DNA of 64,000 nucleotides from Bog-756 sp963699345. GTDB taxonomy: Bacteria > Actinomycetota > Acidimicrobiia > Acidimicrobiales > RAAP-2. The notes beneath the pieces are model-generated. The model saw only the letters and a program-made list of their open reading frames with translations, made no database searches and was not told the origin of the DNA. The stretch is from contig CAVOTL010000001.1 in assembly GCA_963699345.1 (NCBI GenBank), positions 345,124 through 409,123 of the forward strand, written 5' to 3'. Within the stretch, counting starts at the first letter, position 1, and every line of letters begins with the position of its first letter. Shown in pieces: positions 9,011 to 18,919 of this stretch. The position numbers and the translations under genes were made by a program.

Positions 9011-9622
9011 ATGCCTCCGGACGAGCGCGGCGCGGACTCGGGGCCGCCGGACTTCGGCACCGCCTACCGGGTGCGGGCGGCCCTGCGACGTCGCCTGGGC
9101 CTGGCCCTCGTGCGGCTCCGTCATCCGCGGGTCACCTTCGGACCACTGTGTGACGTGCGGTCGGGAGCCCGGTTCACGGTGGCCCGTGGGTCCCACGTGC
9201 GCTTCGGCCACGGCTGCGTCCTGGACCACGGGTTCACGCTCGAGGCGTCGGGCGCGATCGAGGTGGGGGACCGCACGGTGTTCGGCCACCACTGCACCGT
9301 CGCCGCGGACCGGCGAGTGTCGATCGGCCGCGGCTGTCTGATCGGCGAGCTGGTGTCGATCCGCGACCACGACCACGCCTTCGACCGCGACGACGTGGAC
9401 ATCCTCGACCAGGGTCGGGCCACCGCCCCCGTGGTGATCGGGGACGATGTCTGGATCGGGGCCAAGGCCACCATCACCCGGGGGGTCACCATCGGGTCGG
9501 GGACGGTGGTCGGCGCCCACGCGGTGGTGACCCACGACCTGCCCGCCGGTTGCGTGGCGGTCGGTGTGCCCGCCCGGGTGGTGCGCGGTCGCGCCGGGGC
9601 CCCGACGCCGGACGGGGGCTGA
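9011..9622 (+). CDS. Acetyltransferase of the hexapeptide-repeat family
   Basis: A 203-residue acyltransferase with several hexapeptide turns and a typical sugar O-acetyltransferase end: VVIGDDVWIGAKATITRGVTIG then GTVVGAHAVVTHDLPAGCVAVGVPARVV, as in WbbJ/MaA-like enzymes. The RDHDHAF segment supplies the expected catalytic histidines. It probably acetylates a sugar unit of the surface polysaccharide made by the genes downstream. It is divergent from another acyltransferase gene and converges on the large hydrolase gene across a hairpin. Confidence 0.85.
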   Translation: MPPDERGADSGPPDFGTAYRVRAALRRRLGLALVRLRHPRVTFGPLCDVRSGARFTVARGSHVRFGHGCVLDHGFTLEASGAIEVGDRTVFGHHCTVAADRRVSIGRGCLIGELVSIRDHDHAFDRDDVDILDQGRATAPVVIGDDVWIGAKATITRGVTIGSGTVVGAHAVVTHDLPAGCVAVGVPARVVRGRAGAPTPDGG

Positions 9623-9655
9623 GCCACCCGCCCGATCCGACCGGGCGCCGGTGGC
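9623..9655. terminator. Hairpin between convergent genes
   Basis: A strong stem lies in the 39-base gap between two convergent genes: GCCACC-CGCCCG pairs with CGGGCG and, after a two-base bulge, GGTGGC, with a 7-base loop. There is no T run, as is common in very GC-rich actinobacteria. It may end transcription from both sides. Confidence 0.45.
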
Positions 9656-9661
9656 GGTCCG

Positions 9662-12600
9662 TTAGGAGATGGCGATCGCCGGATGGGTCAGGTGCCGGTT
9701 GCCGGCGGACCCGTAGTAGTGGGCGTCGCCGAAGGCGAAGATGCCACCGTCCCGGCACACGAGCCAGTAGCCCGCCCCGGTCGGGCTGCTCTGGATGCCG
9801 GTGACCGGGGCGTTGAGGGCCTTGCCGCCCGTCGATCCGTAGAAGCCGGCGTCCCCGAAGGCGAAGATCCCGCCGTCCGAGGCGGCCAGCCAGTAACCGT
9901 TGCCGTCCGGGGTGGAACTCACACCGACGATGGGCTTGTTGAGCGTCATGGCCCCGGTCGATCCGTGGAAAGCGGCGTCCCCGAAGGCGAAGACCCCGCC
10001 GTCCGAGGCGACGAGCCAGTAGCCGTGCCCGTCGGGGGTGGCGCTCATGCCCACGATGGGTTTGTTGAGTCTCAGTGCCCCGGTCGATCCGTAGAAGCCG
10101 GCGTCCCCGAAGGCGAAGATCCCACCGTCGGAGGCGACCAGCCAGTAGCCGCCACCGTCCGGGGTGGCGGCCATGCCCACGATGGGATTGTTGAGCGTCC
10201 ACCCACCGGTGGAACCGTAGAACCCGGCGTCACCGAAGGTGAAGATGCCGCCGTCGGACGCCACCATCCAGTAGCCCTCGTCGTCGGGCGTCGACACCAT
10301 GCCGACGATCGGCCTGTTGAGGGTCATGTCGGCCGTCGACCCGAGGGCGGTGGCGGCGCCGAAGGTGAGGATGCCTCCGTTGTTGGTCGTCAGCCAGTAG
10401 CCCTTGAGCCGGTTGGTGTTGCCCCAGCCGCCGTGGTTGCCGTTGACCGGGTTGCCGTTCGGGGGGGTCGTGGTGGTCGTGGTGGTCGACGGCTCCGTGG
10501 TGGTGGTGGTCGGAGGCTCGGTCGTCGTGGTCGTGGTGGTCGGTGGCGGCTCCGTGGTGGTCGTGGTGGTCGTCGGAGGCTCGGTCGTCGTGGTCGTGGT
10601 CGTCGTGGTCGTGGTGGTCGTCGGAGGCTCGGTCGTCGTGGTCGTGGTGGTCGGTGGCGGATCGGTGGTGGTGGTGGTCGTGGTCGGGGGGACGGTGGTC
10701 GTGGTGGTCGGGGGGACCGTGGACGTCGTCGTGGTGGGCGGGACCGTCGTGGTGGTCGGTGGCGGAGCGGTGGTGGTCGTGGTCCCGCTCCCCGTGCCAC
10801 CGGTCGTGCTGCCCCCGAGCAGGGCGGGTAGCGACGAACCGTCCACCACCGTCGGACCACCGGTGCCGGAGTAGGCCTCGATGCTGTGCAGGAAGGCGGG
10901 CGCCACCTGGGTGGGCGACCACCACGGCGGGATGCCGCCGCCGTAGTAGCCACCGAAGTCGACCTCGCTCACCGAGATGCGGACGCCGTTGGCCGCCACG
11001 GGCGAGAAGGCGAATTGCAGGGTGTGGTAGCGGTACTGATCGGTCTCGGTGGCCACCGGCACCCAGCCGCTGCCCGGTTCGTTCACCGACAAGGTGTACG
11101 CCCGGACCGAGGTGGCCGTCGAGCCGTCGGACTGGGTGTCGACGACGATCCGGTCGATGCTGGTGGTGTGGGCGAACGTGTCCGTCAGGCTCGGGGTCGA
11201 GTCACCGCTCGCCGACGACCAGCCCAGGCCGTACCCCACCGGGTCGCCGGCGATGGCGGACGAGGCGGTGCCGCTCGATGCCGAGGCGCTGGCCCCCGCG
11301 GCGGAGGATGCCACGTCGGTGCCGTAGGTCTCGGTGGGACCGATCCTGAGGGTGTCGCCGACCGGGTACGTGAGGTACGAGACCTGGTCGGTCAACGGGA
11401 GGCTGTAGTTGGTCCCCGACGCGGCCTGGACCGTGGTCGCCGCCCCGTACTCCGATGTGACGGTGATCGGGTCGGTGGAGTCGGAGGGGGAGGTCAGGGT
11501 GACGGTGGCGGTCACCGGGAGCCCGTCGCTCCACACCGCCGCCAGGTCGGTGGCGCCTCCTGACGCCGCCCCGAAGTCGGCCTGGTAGGTGTGCGGGATG
11601 CCCGTCGACGGCATCGACACGTACGGCCGCCCCGCCAGCGTCCCGGTAGTCGTCATGGTGGCCAGCGCGGCGGGCTTCACGTAGTCGTCGGAATTGCAGG
11701 TCTGGATGAGCGAGAAACTCACGCCGTCGTTGCCCCAGGCCCCCTCGTCGTAGAAGTAGTTCTCGACGGGTACCCCGAGGACCTTCTGCCAGATGAGCGA
11801 CCGGGCCATGTCGTTCGCCTGACCGAGGAAGTTGTAGTCGCTGTCGCTCCAGAATCCCACCTCGGTGAACCACAACGGCTTGCCACCGAGCAACGCCTGC
11901 AACTGCTCGACCTGCGCCGGCATCCCGTCCTCCTCGTAGGAGTCGTTGGAGCCGGTGTAGGGATGGATGGCGGCCGCGTCCATCCACGCCAGTCCGCCGG
12001 CTGTGATGAGCTGCTTCCACCACCACGGCACCGGCTCGAGTGTCGAGCCGCCCAGCACGATGGACGTGGTTCCCGGTTCGACCGACTTCACCGCGTTGTA
12101 GAAGGGCTCGAGCACCTGGGTGGCGTAGGTCGCCCCGTTGCCCCATCCGGTGTTGTTCGACTCGTTCCAGGGTTCCCACACGGTGACGGGGGCACAGGCA
12201 CCGCAACCGGCGGGCACCGTGGCGTAGTGCGCTACCAGGGCGGCGATGTCGCCACCCCACAGACCGCTCGACACCAGGGCCGGGGACGAGCGCGTCCCCG
12301 CCCCCGCTGACCTGGAGCCAATACTCGATGTGGTCCTCGTCCGCCTCGTAGGCCGCCTTGTAGGGATCGGTGGAGGCCGAGGCGAACGTCATGGCCGTCG
12401 GCCCGCAGGTGGCCGCCGTCGGCGCCGAGGCGTTGCAGTTCGGCAGCAACGAGCTCCAGTCGACGAGATGATCGGTGCGGAAGCCGTCGAGCCCGAGCTG
12501 GGCGTTGAGCGCCACGCCCCGGGGATCCGACGGGCCGCCGGAGCCGATCCCCGCCGGCAGGGTGGCGAAGTCGAGGTCATCGCCCGTCGCTCCCACGGAG

Positions 12601-14030
12601 TACGGCATGCACGTCGTCCCGAGCGTGGTGGGGGGCGACGTGGCCGTGTCGAGCAGGGTCGCCTGGACTTCGTAGGGTCCCGGCAGGGTGTCGTCCGACG
12701 GGATGGTCAGGGGGATGGAGGCGAGCCCGGTGGCGGTGGTCGGGAGGTCGAGCACGGTGGGGACCGGTACCGTCTCGGAGTCGAGGAAGTCCGGGTTCTC
12801 GATCGCGTAGGACAGCTGGAGGGACGAGGCCACCGATGTCCACCAGGGGTCGAACGTCGCGTCCACGGTCGGTGTGGTGCCCGGGGCGAAGTAGTTGGCG
12901 GTGGCCGGGGTCGTGATGCCCGCCCCCCACCCGAGGCTGTCGGACGGGGCCTGGGGGGCGGCGAGGTAGGCGGTCACCGAGGCGAGCGAGAAGGTGGAGA
13001 TGGCGTCTCCACCGTCGTCGAAGGGTTGGCCGCTCTGGAAGTAGAAGGTGCCGTTCTCGAGGGCGAAGCCCCACCCGCCGAAGGAGAGGCCGTTGTTCAA
13101 GGTCGTGGATCCCTGGAGGAATCCGGCGGGCGATGTCGCCTCCATGGTGTGCAGTGGATCGGCGGTGTAGATGGTGCCGCCGGGACCCTGGACCGCCTGG
13201 GCGGGATAGTAGAACTGGCTGCCCGAGCCGGTGCGCTCGTTGTTGCCCTCGATGTTGGGTGCCCCGAAGGTCGACAGGACCTGGCCGGCCGGACTCACCG
13301 TCTCGACGTAGCCGTTGCCGGACACCAGCAGGTCGCCGCCGGCCTCCTGGGTCACGTAGTCACCGACCGGGTCGACGATCGGGAAGGTCCCCGACGTGGC
13401 CCCCGTCGAGGGGTTGAGGACCAGGCTCGACGAGTCCTGCACGAGGCTGGTGACCAGCTCGAAGTTCGCGCCGCTGCCCACGGCGAAGAGTCCGGTGGGA
13501 TTGCCCTTCTGGGGGTCGACCGACCACAACAGGGCCCCGGTCGGGGAGAACTTGTCGACGGCGGTGCCGTAGTAGGAGGAGAGGTAGATGTTGCCCGAGG
13601 AGTCCACGACCGGCTGGGACACCTCGTCACCGGTGCCGAAGATGGACGGCAACGGAAAGCTGGCGACCTGGGTGCCGGCCAGCGTGTACGTGATCAGGTG
13701 GGATCCCGTGTCGACGTAGAGGTCCGTCGACGTCGCCGAGAACCCGGCGACGCCACCGCTCGGGGTCACCAGGGTGGACACGGGCTTCGAGGGCAGGCTC
13801 GTCGTCGCCGGGCCGAGCACCGAGGCCGGGACGGTGGTGGTGCACATCGGGCTGACCTCGGCGGCCGTCGGGGCGGCCACACTGCCGGTGATCTGAGGGG
13901 GCGTGGCCGAGGCGTGGGCCGTGCCGAGGAGCGTGGCCCCGGCGACGATGGTGGTCACCAGGGCCGCGGTGGCGAGCGTCCGACGTCGGACACCGCCCGG
14001 CAGTCCTGCATCGGTCCCTGCCCGGTCCAT
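9662..14030 (-). CDS. Giant secreted glycoside hydrolase with C-terminal repeats, frameshifted as given
   Basis: Restoring one base gives a 1,455-residue extracellular protein. In order: a twin-arginine-like signal (GVRRRTLATAA...AHASA); a beta-propeller-like region of about 350 residues with NHL/PQQ-type blades (DSSGNIYLSSYYGTAVDKFS); a clan GH-A barrel with the likely acid/base in VTVWEPWNESNN and nucleophile in PLWFTEVGFWS; a discoidin/F5-8C-like module; a Thr/Pro linker; and six GYWLVASDGG-type 42-residue repeats. It probably degrades or remodels a surface polysaccharide, perhaps the one made by the neighbouring locus. The frame breaks between about 12275 and 12290 (GGGCCGGGG); one base removed joins DALVPALVSSGLWGGD. 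The start is ATG 14030. Confidence 0.82.
9665..10412 (-). repeat. Six 42-residue GYWLVASDGG-type repeats
   Basis: Six consecutive copies of a 126-bp coding repeat form the C-terminus of the large hydrolase. The protein unit reads approximately GYWLVASDGGIFAFGDA, then FYGSTG, then a LNKPIVGM and TPDG segment. The outermost copies are the most diverged. Such repeats are frequent in secreted proteins of Acidimicrobiia and some other actinobacteria and probably fold as blades of a propeller or a wall-binding module. Confidence 0.85.
10455..10790 (-). repeat. Thr/Pro-rich low-complexity linker
   Basis: The coding DNA is an imperfect GTGGTCGT-type repeat on the plus strand. It encodes about 110 residues of long threonine runs broken by PP, EPP and DPP (units such as PPTTTTTT and EPPTTTTT). 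It separates the catalytic and carbohydrate-binding part from the repeat domain. It is likely O-glycosylated and length-variable through slippage. Confidence 0.85.
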
Positions 14031-14168
14031 AACCCCCAGATCGGCTCAACCCCCGGTAACTTAAGAAGAATCTCACTTAATCAGGTCATTTGAACACTCT
14101 CCGTGGGAAACAGGCGTCCACTGGGTCGAGGGCCCCGCGGGAGGACCCTCGCTGGTACGCTCCGGCCC

Positions 14169-15302
14169 GTGGCGACACCTGGCTCGGGAGGGCCCCGTCC
14201 CGGGCTGCGGGTGCTCCGGATCTCGCACTCGTCGGTGGTCACGGCCTGGCGTCAGCGTGAGCGCCTGCTGCGTCGGGACGGCGTCGACCTGACGCTGGTC
14301 ACGGCGACCCGCTGGGACGAGGGTGGCGCCCTGGTGGACTTCACCCCGGACGGCGACGAGTTCGCCGTCGGGGTCCGCACCCTCGGTCACCACCCCAACC
14401 TGTTCCTCTTCGACCCCCGTCCGCTGTGGCGGCTCCTGGGCGACGGCCACTGGGACCTGATCGACATGCACGAGGAACCGTTCGGGCTGGCCGTCGCCGA
14501 AGTGCTCGTCCTGCGGGCCCTGCGGGCCCGCCGGACGCCGTACCTGGTGGCCTCGGCCCAGAACCTCGAAAAGCGCTACCCACCGCCGTTCCGTTGGTTC
14601 GAGCGGTGGTCGCTGCGGGGCGCCGCCGGTGCCTACACCTGCAACACCCAGGCCGGGGAGATCCTGCGTCGACGCGGCATGGCCGGCGAGCTCGAACTGC
14701 TGCCCCTCGGCGTCGACACCTCCCGGTTCCGTCCGGTGGACCGGCCACCGCCGGTCGACCGTCTGCGGGTCGGCTACGTCGGACGGCTCATCCCGGTGAA
14801 GGGGGTGGACGTCCTCCTCCGGGCCGTGGCCGGGGACGGGCGGTTCGATCTCGACCTCTACGGCGACGGTGCCGACCGTGGCGCCCTGGAGGCGTTGGCC
14901 GCCGAGCTCGGCCTGACCGGCCGGGTCACGTTCCACGGTCATGTGGACGAGTCCACCCTCACCCGCATCGTCCCGCGGTTCGATGTGCTGGCCGTGCCGT
15001 CGGTGCCCGTCCCGAACGTGCTCGAGCAGTTCGGCCGCGTCGTGGTCGAGGGTCAGGCCGCCGGGGTTCCCGTCGTGGCCAGCGACTGTGGCGCCCTGCC
15101 CGATGTGGCGGGCCGGGCCGGGGTGCTGGTGCCACCGGGTGACCCGGTGGCCCTGGGTGCGGCCCTGGCCCGGTTCCTCGACGAACCGGGGCTCTGGCAG
15201 CGGCTGCGCGGCGACGGGCTGGCCGAGGTCGGGCGCTACTCGTGGTCGAGCGTGGCGGCGCTCCAGGCGGCGCTCTACGAGCGGGTGGCGGCCCGGGCCT
15301 GA
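14169..15302 (+). CDS. Glycosyltransferase family 4
   Basis: A GT-B retaining glycosyltransferase of about 377 residues. The N-terminal acceptor domain begins LRVLRISHSSVVTAWRQRE, and the donor domain shows LRVGYVGRLIPVKGVDVLL, HGHVDESTLTRIV and the VLEQFGRVVVEGQAAGVPVVASDCG motif carrying the usual E(x7)E-like pair. It transfers a nucleotide-sugar-derived sugar, probably to the lipid-linked repeat unit of the polysaccharide. The start could be GTG 14169 or GTG 14103; the later one avoids an arginine-rich extension. Its stop overlaps the convergent GT fusion gene by 28 bases. Confidence 0.87.
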   Translation: MATPGSGGPRPGLRVLRISHSSVVTAWRQRERLLRRDGVDLTLVTATRWDEGGALVDFTPDGDEFAVGVRTLGHHPNLFLFDPRPLWRLLGDGHWDLIDMHEEPFGLAVAEVLVLRALRARRTPYLVASAQNLEKRYPPPFRWFERWSLRGAAGAYTCNTQAGEILRRRGMAGELELLPLGVDTSRFRPVDRPPPVDRLRVGYVGRLIPVKGVDVLLRAVAGDGRFDLDLYGDGADRGALEALAAELGLTGRVTFHGHVDESTLTRIVPRFDVLAVPSVPVPNVLEQFGRVVVEGQAAGVPVVASDCGALPDVAGRAGVLVPPGDPVALGAALARFLDEPGLWQRLRGDGLAEVGRYSWSSVAALQAALYERVAARA

Positions 15303-17218
15303 CCGGAGGCCCGTCGGCGTCGGTGGTCGGCCACCACCGACGCGTACAGCGCTTCCAGGCGGTCGAGATGGAGCGCCAGCGAGTAGCGCTCCTGCTGGCG
15401 TGCCCGCAGGGCCTGTCCCATGGAGTGGCGGAGGACGGGATCCCCGGCCAGCCGCCGCAGCGCCGCCGCCGCCGTGTCGGCATCGCCGGGAGGGAAGAGC
15501 AGGCCGACGTCGGCCACCGTCTCCCGGTGGGCCCCACCGGCGGCCGCCACCACGGGGAGACCATGGGACATGGCCTCGGCCACCGACAGCCCGAAGGGCT
15601 CGGCGGGTGCGGGAGCCAGGAACACCGACGCTCGCGCCAGGAGGCCGTCGGTGTCGGCCACCTGGCCGGCGAACTCCACCGAGTCGGCACAGCCCAGCTG
15701 GTCGACGAGGCGCTCGAGGTCGGGAAGCAGGATGCCGGTCCCGGCCACCACCAGCCGCCACCCGTCGCCGGCCAGCCCGCTCGCGGCCCAGGCCCGTAGG
15801 CCGACGTCGGCCGCCTTCTCCTCGTCGAGTCGTTGCAGCATCACCACCACCGCCGCCTCCAGGGGGGCCTGGGGTCGATCGGCCACCGCGTTGGGGATCA
15901 GGGTGGTGGGGCCCGACACGCTGCGGGCCACGAACTCGCTGATGGCGATCTCGGCCACGATGGGTTGGGACGTGATCCGGGCGAGCGCGCGGTTGAGGGG
16001 CGTGGAGCCCCGTTCGGCCGCGAAGTGCCGGGTGGCCACGATGGGTGCCCGGTCGACGAGGTGGGCGGCGAACGCGGCCCCCTCGGCCGCCGTCATGTGG
16101 GCGTGGACCAGGTCGGCCCCGCGGGAGCCGAGCAGGGCCAGCGCTCCCGTGGTGACGGAGTCCGCCGGATGATGGAGGACCGCCGGGTCGAGCTCGGCGG
16201 TCATGCGTCCGGGGTCGCCGCCGACCACCTCGATGCGGTGGCCGCGGGCGGTCAGGCCGTTGGCCACCTGGCACACGTACCGCTCCACCCCGGCGAAGGC
16301 GTGCGTGACCACCACCTGGACCACGTGCAGTCCGTCCTGGCCGAGGGCGGCCTCCGCCCGCAACGGTCCGGACCCGAACAGGCGCAACCTCGTCCGGGCC
16401 GCCCGACCCCGATCACCCGACAGCACCAGGGCCCGGGCTGCGGCCCCGGTCACCGAGGCGGTCCGGTACGACCACCAGCCGGCGGTCCCGTGGTGCTTGC
16501 GCAGGTAACGCTCGTGGGAGGCCTGGAAGTGGGTCTCACGCCGCACGGGGTCCCCGCCGGTGCCGGCTCCGACGTGGGTGGCCGTCACCGACGGGCACAG
16601 GGCGACCCGCCACCCCCGGTCCGTGGCCCGCCGCTGCCAGTCGCTCTCCTCGGCGTAGAGGAAGAACCGGTCGTCGAAGGGCCCGACGTCGTCGAGGGCG
16701 GCGGACGCCACCAGCAGCACCGAACCGATCAGGAAATCGGGGCGGTCCCGGAGCCGACCGAGGCCGACCGCCTCGAGCCAGGCACCCGCCGGCGTGGGGA
16801 ACGGCCACACCACGCGGTCCGGGGCGGCGCCGTCGGCACCGGACTGGGCCGGGGCCACCGCGGCCAGGCGGAGGTCGCGACGCAGGGCGGCGTGGAGATC
16901 CCGCACGGCGTCCGGGGCGATCGTGGCATCGGGGTTCAACAGCAGCACGTCGCGACCGTCCCGCACGGCGAAGCCGCGGTTTACACCCCCGGCGAAGCCG
17001 AGGTTCCGACCGGGATCGAGGTACGAACACCCGCGGGCGCGGGCCACGTCCTCCACCGACGGGTCCGAGGAGTTGTCGACCACCAGGACGTCGAACTCGC
17101 CGCCGAGCGTCTCCAGGCACCGGTCGAGGAGGTCGGGGGCGTGGAACGCCACCACGACGACGAGCGGATCGTCCCCGACCGACGGCAGCCCGTCCGGCGC
17201 CGTCGAACCGGGGCTCAT
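15275..17218 (-). CDS. GT2-GT4 bifunctional glycosyltransferase fusion
   Basis: A 647-residue protein with two catalytic modules. The N-terminal GT2 (GT-A) domain has VVVVAFHAPDLLDRCLETL, VLVVDNSS, the rhamnosyltransferase-like GRNLGFAGGVNRGF and LLLNPDATI. The C-terminal GT4 (GT-B) domain begins LHVVQVVVTHAFAGVERYV and ends with EPFGLSVAEAMSHGLPVVAA. Two sequential sugar additions by one chain are likely. The ATG at 17218 overlaps the stop of the upstream BY-kinase gene (ATGA), so the two are coupled; the open frame continues upstream only as antisense of that kinase. Its 3' end overlaps a convergent GT gene. Confidence 0.88.
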   Translation of the reverse strand: MSPGSTAPDGLPSVGDDPLVVVVAFHAPDLLDRCLETLGGEFDVLVVDNSSDPSVEDVARARGCSYLDPGRNLGFAGGVNRGFAVRDGRDVLLLNPDATIAPDAVRDLHAALRRDLRLAAVAPAQSGADGAAPDRVVWPFPTPAGAWLEAVGLGRLRDRPDFLIGSVLLVASAALDDVGPFDDRFFLYAEESDWQRRATDRGWRVALCPSVTATHVGAGTGGDPVRRETHFQASHERYLRKHHGTAGWWSYRTASVTGAAARALVLSGDRGRAARTRLRLFGSGPLRAEAALGQDGLHVVQVVVTHAFAGVERYVCQVANGLTARGHRIEVVGGDPGRMTAELDPAVLHHPADSVTTGALALLGSRGADLVHAHMTAAEGAAFAAHLVDRAPIVATRHFAAERGSTPLNRALARITSQPIVAEIAISEFVARSVSGPTTLIPNAVADRPQAPLEAAVVVMLQRLDEEKAADVGLRAWAASGLAGDGWRLVVAGTGILLPDLERLVDQLGCADSVEFAGQVADTDGLLARASVFLAPAPAEPFGLSVAEAMSHGLPVVAAAGGAHRETVADVGLLFPPGDADTAAAALRRLAGDPVLRHSMGQALRARQQERYSLALHLDRLEALYASVVADHRRRRASGQARAATRS

Positions 17219-18825
17219 CGTTTCGTGTAGGTGTACGCCTGGTAGCCGTCCGACGAGGAACGCCGCACGTGGTTCATGACCAGTCCGATCACCCGGCACC
17301 CCGTGACCTCGAGGCGATGGGCGGTCCGCTCGAGGTCGGACCGGTCCGTCCGGCCCTCCGACGCCACGATGACGGCCCCCTGGGTGAGGCTGCCGAGGAT
17401 GGCCGTGTCGGGCGCCGACAGCACCGGAGGCGTGTCGAGGATCACGACATCGGCGAGCACGTGGAGCTGGTCGAGCACCGGCTGCATGCCAGGGCTGTCG
17501 AACAGCTCGCTCGGGTTGTCCAGGTGCACGCCGACGGGCAGGAGCTGGAGTCCGTCGATGCCCGTCTCGAGCAGGTGGGCGCTGACGGCCGTGTCGTCGA
17601 GGCTGGGCCTCGGGCCCCGACGACTCCGGCGGGGAGCCATGCCACGGGTGGGATCCTGGTCGCCAGGACCGTCGGTGTGGTCGTCGGTCGGCTCGGTCTG
17701 CTTCCAGTTCGCCTTGATCAGGTCGGAGAGGCCGGGGCGGTCGGCCACGTCCAGTCCGAACACCTCTTCGAGGCGCGGCCGGCGGAAGTCGGCCGAGACG
17801 ACGATCACCCGCGCCCCCGTGAGCGCCCACGACGCGGCCAGGTTGGCCGTCACGAACGTCTTGCCGTCACCGGGGGCGGGACTGGTGACGACGAGGGCGG
17901 GGCTCTGCTGGTCGACGAGCAGTACCCGCAGACTCGTGCGGAGGTCGCGCACCGCCTCGGACAGCGAGGACTGGGGCGCCTGGACGAGGGCGATCGAGAC
18001 CGTGCCCTTCTTCACGTCGGCATCCTCGGGCAGCTCGCCGAGCAGCGGTCCGTCGATCACCGACTCGATGTCGGGATCGAGGCGCAGACTGTCATCGAAC
18101 TGCTCCCGGACGAAGGCGATGCCGCAGCCGACGAGGAGCCCGGCCAGCAGGCCGATGGCCAGCAGCTTGGACCGGCTGAGTCCGGTGGGTCCACCGGGCT
18201 GCGCCTTCACCTGGACCTGGGCGTAGGGCATGCCGACCTGGACGTTGGACATGTCGGTCTGGAGCGAGGCATAGGACTGTTCCAACGCCTGGATCTGGGT
18301 CTGCAGCAGCGCGTCGGACGAACCGGACGACCCCTCCTGAGCCTGGAGTGCGGAGATCTTGGTGCTGAGGCCCGCCAGCGCAACGGTGTATTTGTTGACC
18401 TGGTCCTGGGCGAGTGTCTGGAGCTGGTCCACGAAGGCGTTGGAGTAGGCGGTGGCCACGGCCTGGGCCTCTTCGGGGGTCGACCCGCTCCCCGTCACCG
18501 TGAGGGCGCCGGTGGTGGGATCCACCGTGCCGCTCACCTGGCCGGCCAGACCCGCGGGGTCCGGATCATGGAGTGCCGCCGCCGCCGAGTCCTGCACCGC
18601 CGTGCTCGACAGCTCCTGGACCGGGTCGGGGAGCGTGAAGCTCGACGACGAGGTCGAACCACCACCGCTGCTGCCCGAGCCGTTGATCTGGACGAGTGCG
18701 CTCGACTGGTAGGTGGGCGTGACGATCTTGGAGTAGGCGAGCGCCGCCGCGACGCAGACGACCACGCTGACGATGATCGTCAGTTTTCGGTTCCACAGCG
18801 TCTTGAGCATCTGCTGGAAAGTCAC
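17215..18825 (-). CDS. Polysaccharide co-polymerase and BY-kinase (Wzz/CpsD-type)
   Basis: A 536-residue membrane protein. Two membrane helices (residues about 14-34 and 218-238) flank an extracellular Wzz chain-length domain with a coiled coil. The cytoplasmic part is a bacterial tyrosine kinase: Walker A SPAPGDGKTFVTANLA with the lysine at residue 322, Walker A' RVIVVSADFRRP, and Walker B VVILDTPPVLSAPD. The C-terminus carries the autophosphorylation cluster, Tyr528, Tyr531 and Tyr533 (YQAYTYTKR). It regulates polymer length and export. The low-molecular-weight phosphatase at 34980-35528 could reverse its phosphorylation. A 95-base gap to the next gene upstream suggests its own promoter or a shared leader. 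Confidence 0.92.
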   Translation of the reverse strand: MTFQQMLKTLWNRKLTIIVSVVVCVAAALAYSKIVTPTYQSSALVQINGSGSSGGGSTSSSSFTLPDPVQELSSTAVQDSAAAALHDPDPAGLAGQVSGTVDPTTGALTVTGSGSTPEEAQAVATAYSNAFVDQLQTLAQDQVNKYTVALAGLSTKISALQAQEGSSGSSDALLQTQIQALEQSYASLQTDMSNVQVGMPYAQVQVKAQPGGPTGLSRSKLLAIGLLAGLLVGCGIAFVREQFDDSLRLDPDIESVIDGPLLGELPEDADVKKGTVSIALVQAPQSSLSEAVRDLRTSLRVLLVDQQSPALVVTSPAPGDGKTFVTANLAASWALTGARVIVVSADFRRPRLEEVFGLDVADRPGLSDLIKANWKQTEPTDDHTDGPGDQDPTRGMAPRRSRRGPRPSLDDTAVSAHLLETGIDGLQLLPVGVHLDNPSELFDSPGMQPVLDQLHVLADVVILDTPPVLSAPDTAILGSLTQGAVIVASEGRTDRSDLERTAHRLEVTGCRVIGLVMNHVRRSSSDGYQAYTYTKR

Positions 18826-18919
18826 CGGACACTCTCTTTCGGCGGGCTCGGGCAGGAACCAGGATACGAGGGCACGCGTCCCAGGAGTACGAGGGTCCCG
18901 TCGTCGGGGCGGGACAGGG

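Noticed and set aside
9665..10412. The regular 126-bp repeats as a mobile or CRISPR-type array
   Set aside because: They encode a continuous protein repeat (42 residues) in the hydrolase and diverge as coding sequence does.
10455..10790. A CRISPR-like repeat array
   Set aside because: It is an in-frame Thr/Pro coding repeat with no regular spacers; no cas genes are present anywhere in the window.
12246..14093. A 600-codon plus-strand frame across the giant hydrolase gene
   Set aside because: Its composition (Gly, Arg, Val, Glu) and lack of domains mark it as antisense of the real minus-strand gene.
17219..17830. A 200-residue N-terminal extension of the GT2-GT4 fusion
   Set aside because: It lies inside the kinase gene in another frame; the ATGA overlap at 17215-17218 gives a better start.
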